From Candidatus Omnitrophota bacterium (lineage in GTDB: Bacteria > Omnitrophota > Gorgyraeia > B26-G9), in contig DAOVNL010000080.1 of the NCBI GenBank assembly GCA_030630245.1, positions 1 through 5,131 on the forward strand: a stretch of DNA of 5,131 nucleotides, written 5' to 3'. A program made the position numbers and the translations under genes. Positions 5,091 through 5,131 of this stretch are shown one piece after another. Numbering within the stretch: position 1 is the first letter of the stretch; each line of letters opens with the position of its first letter. Under the pieces are notes generated by a model that saw only the letters and a list, made by a program, of their open reading frames with translations, was not told the DNA's origin and did no database searches.

Positions 5091-5131
5091 AAAAAAGTAT
5101 AAATAGAAAAAGCAGTAACATTTTAACAGGA

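Overview
The window looks like chromosomal DNA of a Gram-negative-type, moderately AT-rich bacterium that uses cyclic di-GMP signalling. It contains ordinary housekeeping genes with Shine-Dalgarno sites and sigma70-like promoters. The compact layout, the stand-alone PilZ protein and the REC-GGDEF protein would fit an uncultivated lineage such as Candidatus Omnitrophota. That placement is an impression from protein style only and has low confidence.

Layout. The left edge (1-598, +) holds the C-terminal 198 residues of glutaminyl-tRNA synthetase, followed by a perfect 9-bp stem-loop. At 645-740 is a 31-codon remnant of a response-regulator receiver domain, cut off after its first helix. A promoter and a small secreted protein of unknown function follow (800-1081, +). 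Its stop codon interlocks with that of a convergent REC-GGDEF response regulator (1078-1968, -). A 320-bp intergenic region carries two divergent promoters, an imperfect inverted-repeat element and an operator-like dyad. It separates the REC-GGDEF gene from a single-domain PilZ protein (2289-2705, +). Convergent to pilZ is folE, GTP cyclohydrolase I (2729-3292, -). Upstream of folE is an RlmD/RumA-type 23S rRNA uracil-5-methyltransferase (3442-4710, -), which appears to be read from a leaderless message. The right end (4711-5131) has no convincing protein gene. It holds a GC-rich, fold-rich island (about 4787-4925), then AT-rich DNA with a consensus -35 box and a Shine-Dalgarno sequence at the very edge, pointing to a gene that starts just outside the window.

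How the parts relate. The divergent REC-GGDEF and PilZ genes form a likely c-di-GMP signalling pair. The GGDEF protein has lost both glycines of its active-site loop and one metal-binding aspartate but keeps the RxxD inhibitory-site motif, so it reads as a phosphorylation-controlled c-di-GMP receptor rather than a synthase. The PilZ protein keeps both c-di-GMP-binding motifs. The remaining genes (glnS, folE, rlmD) are housekeeping functions in tRNA charging, pterin synthesis and rRNA modification, with no obvious operon link to each other. No complete mobile element, CRISPR array, tRNA or rRNA was seen.
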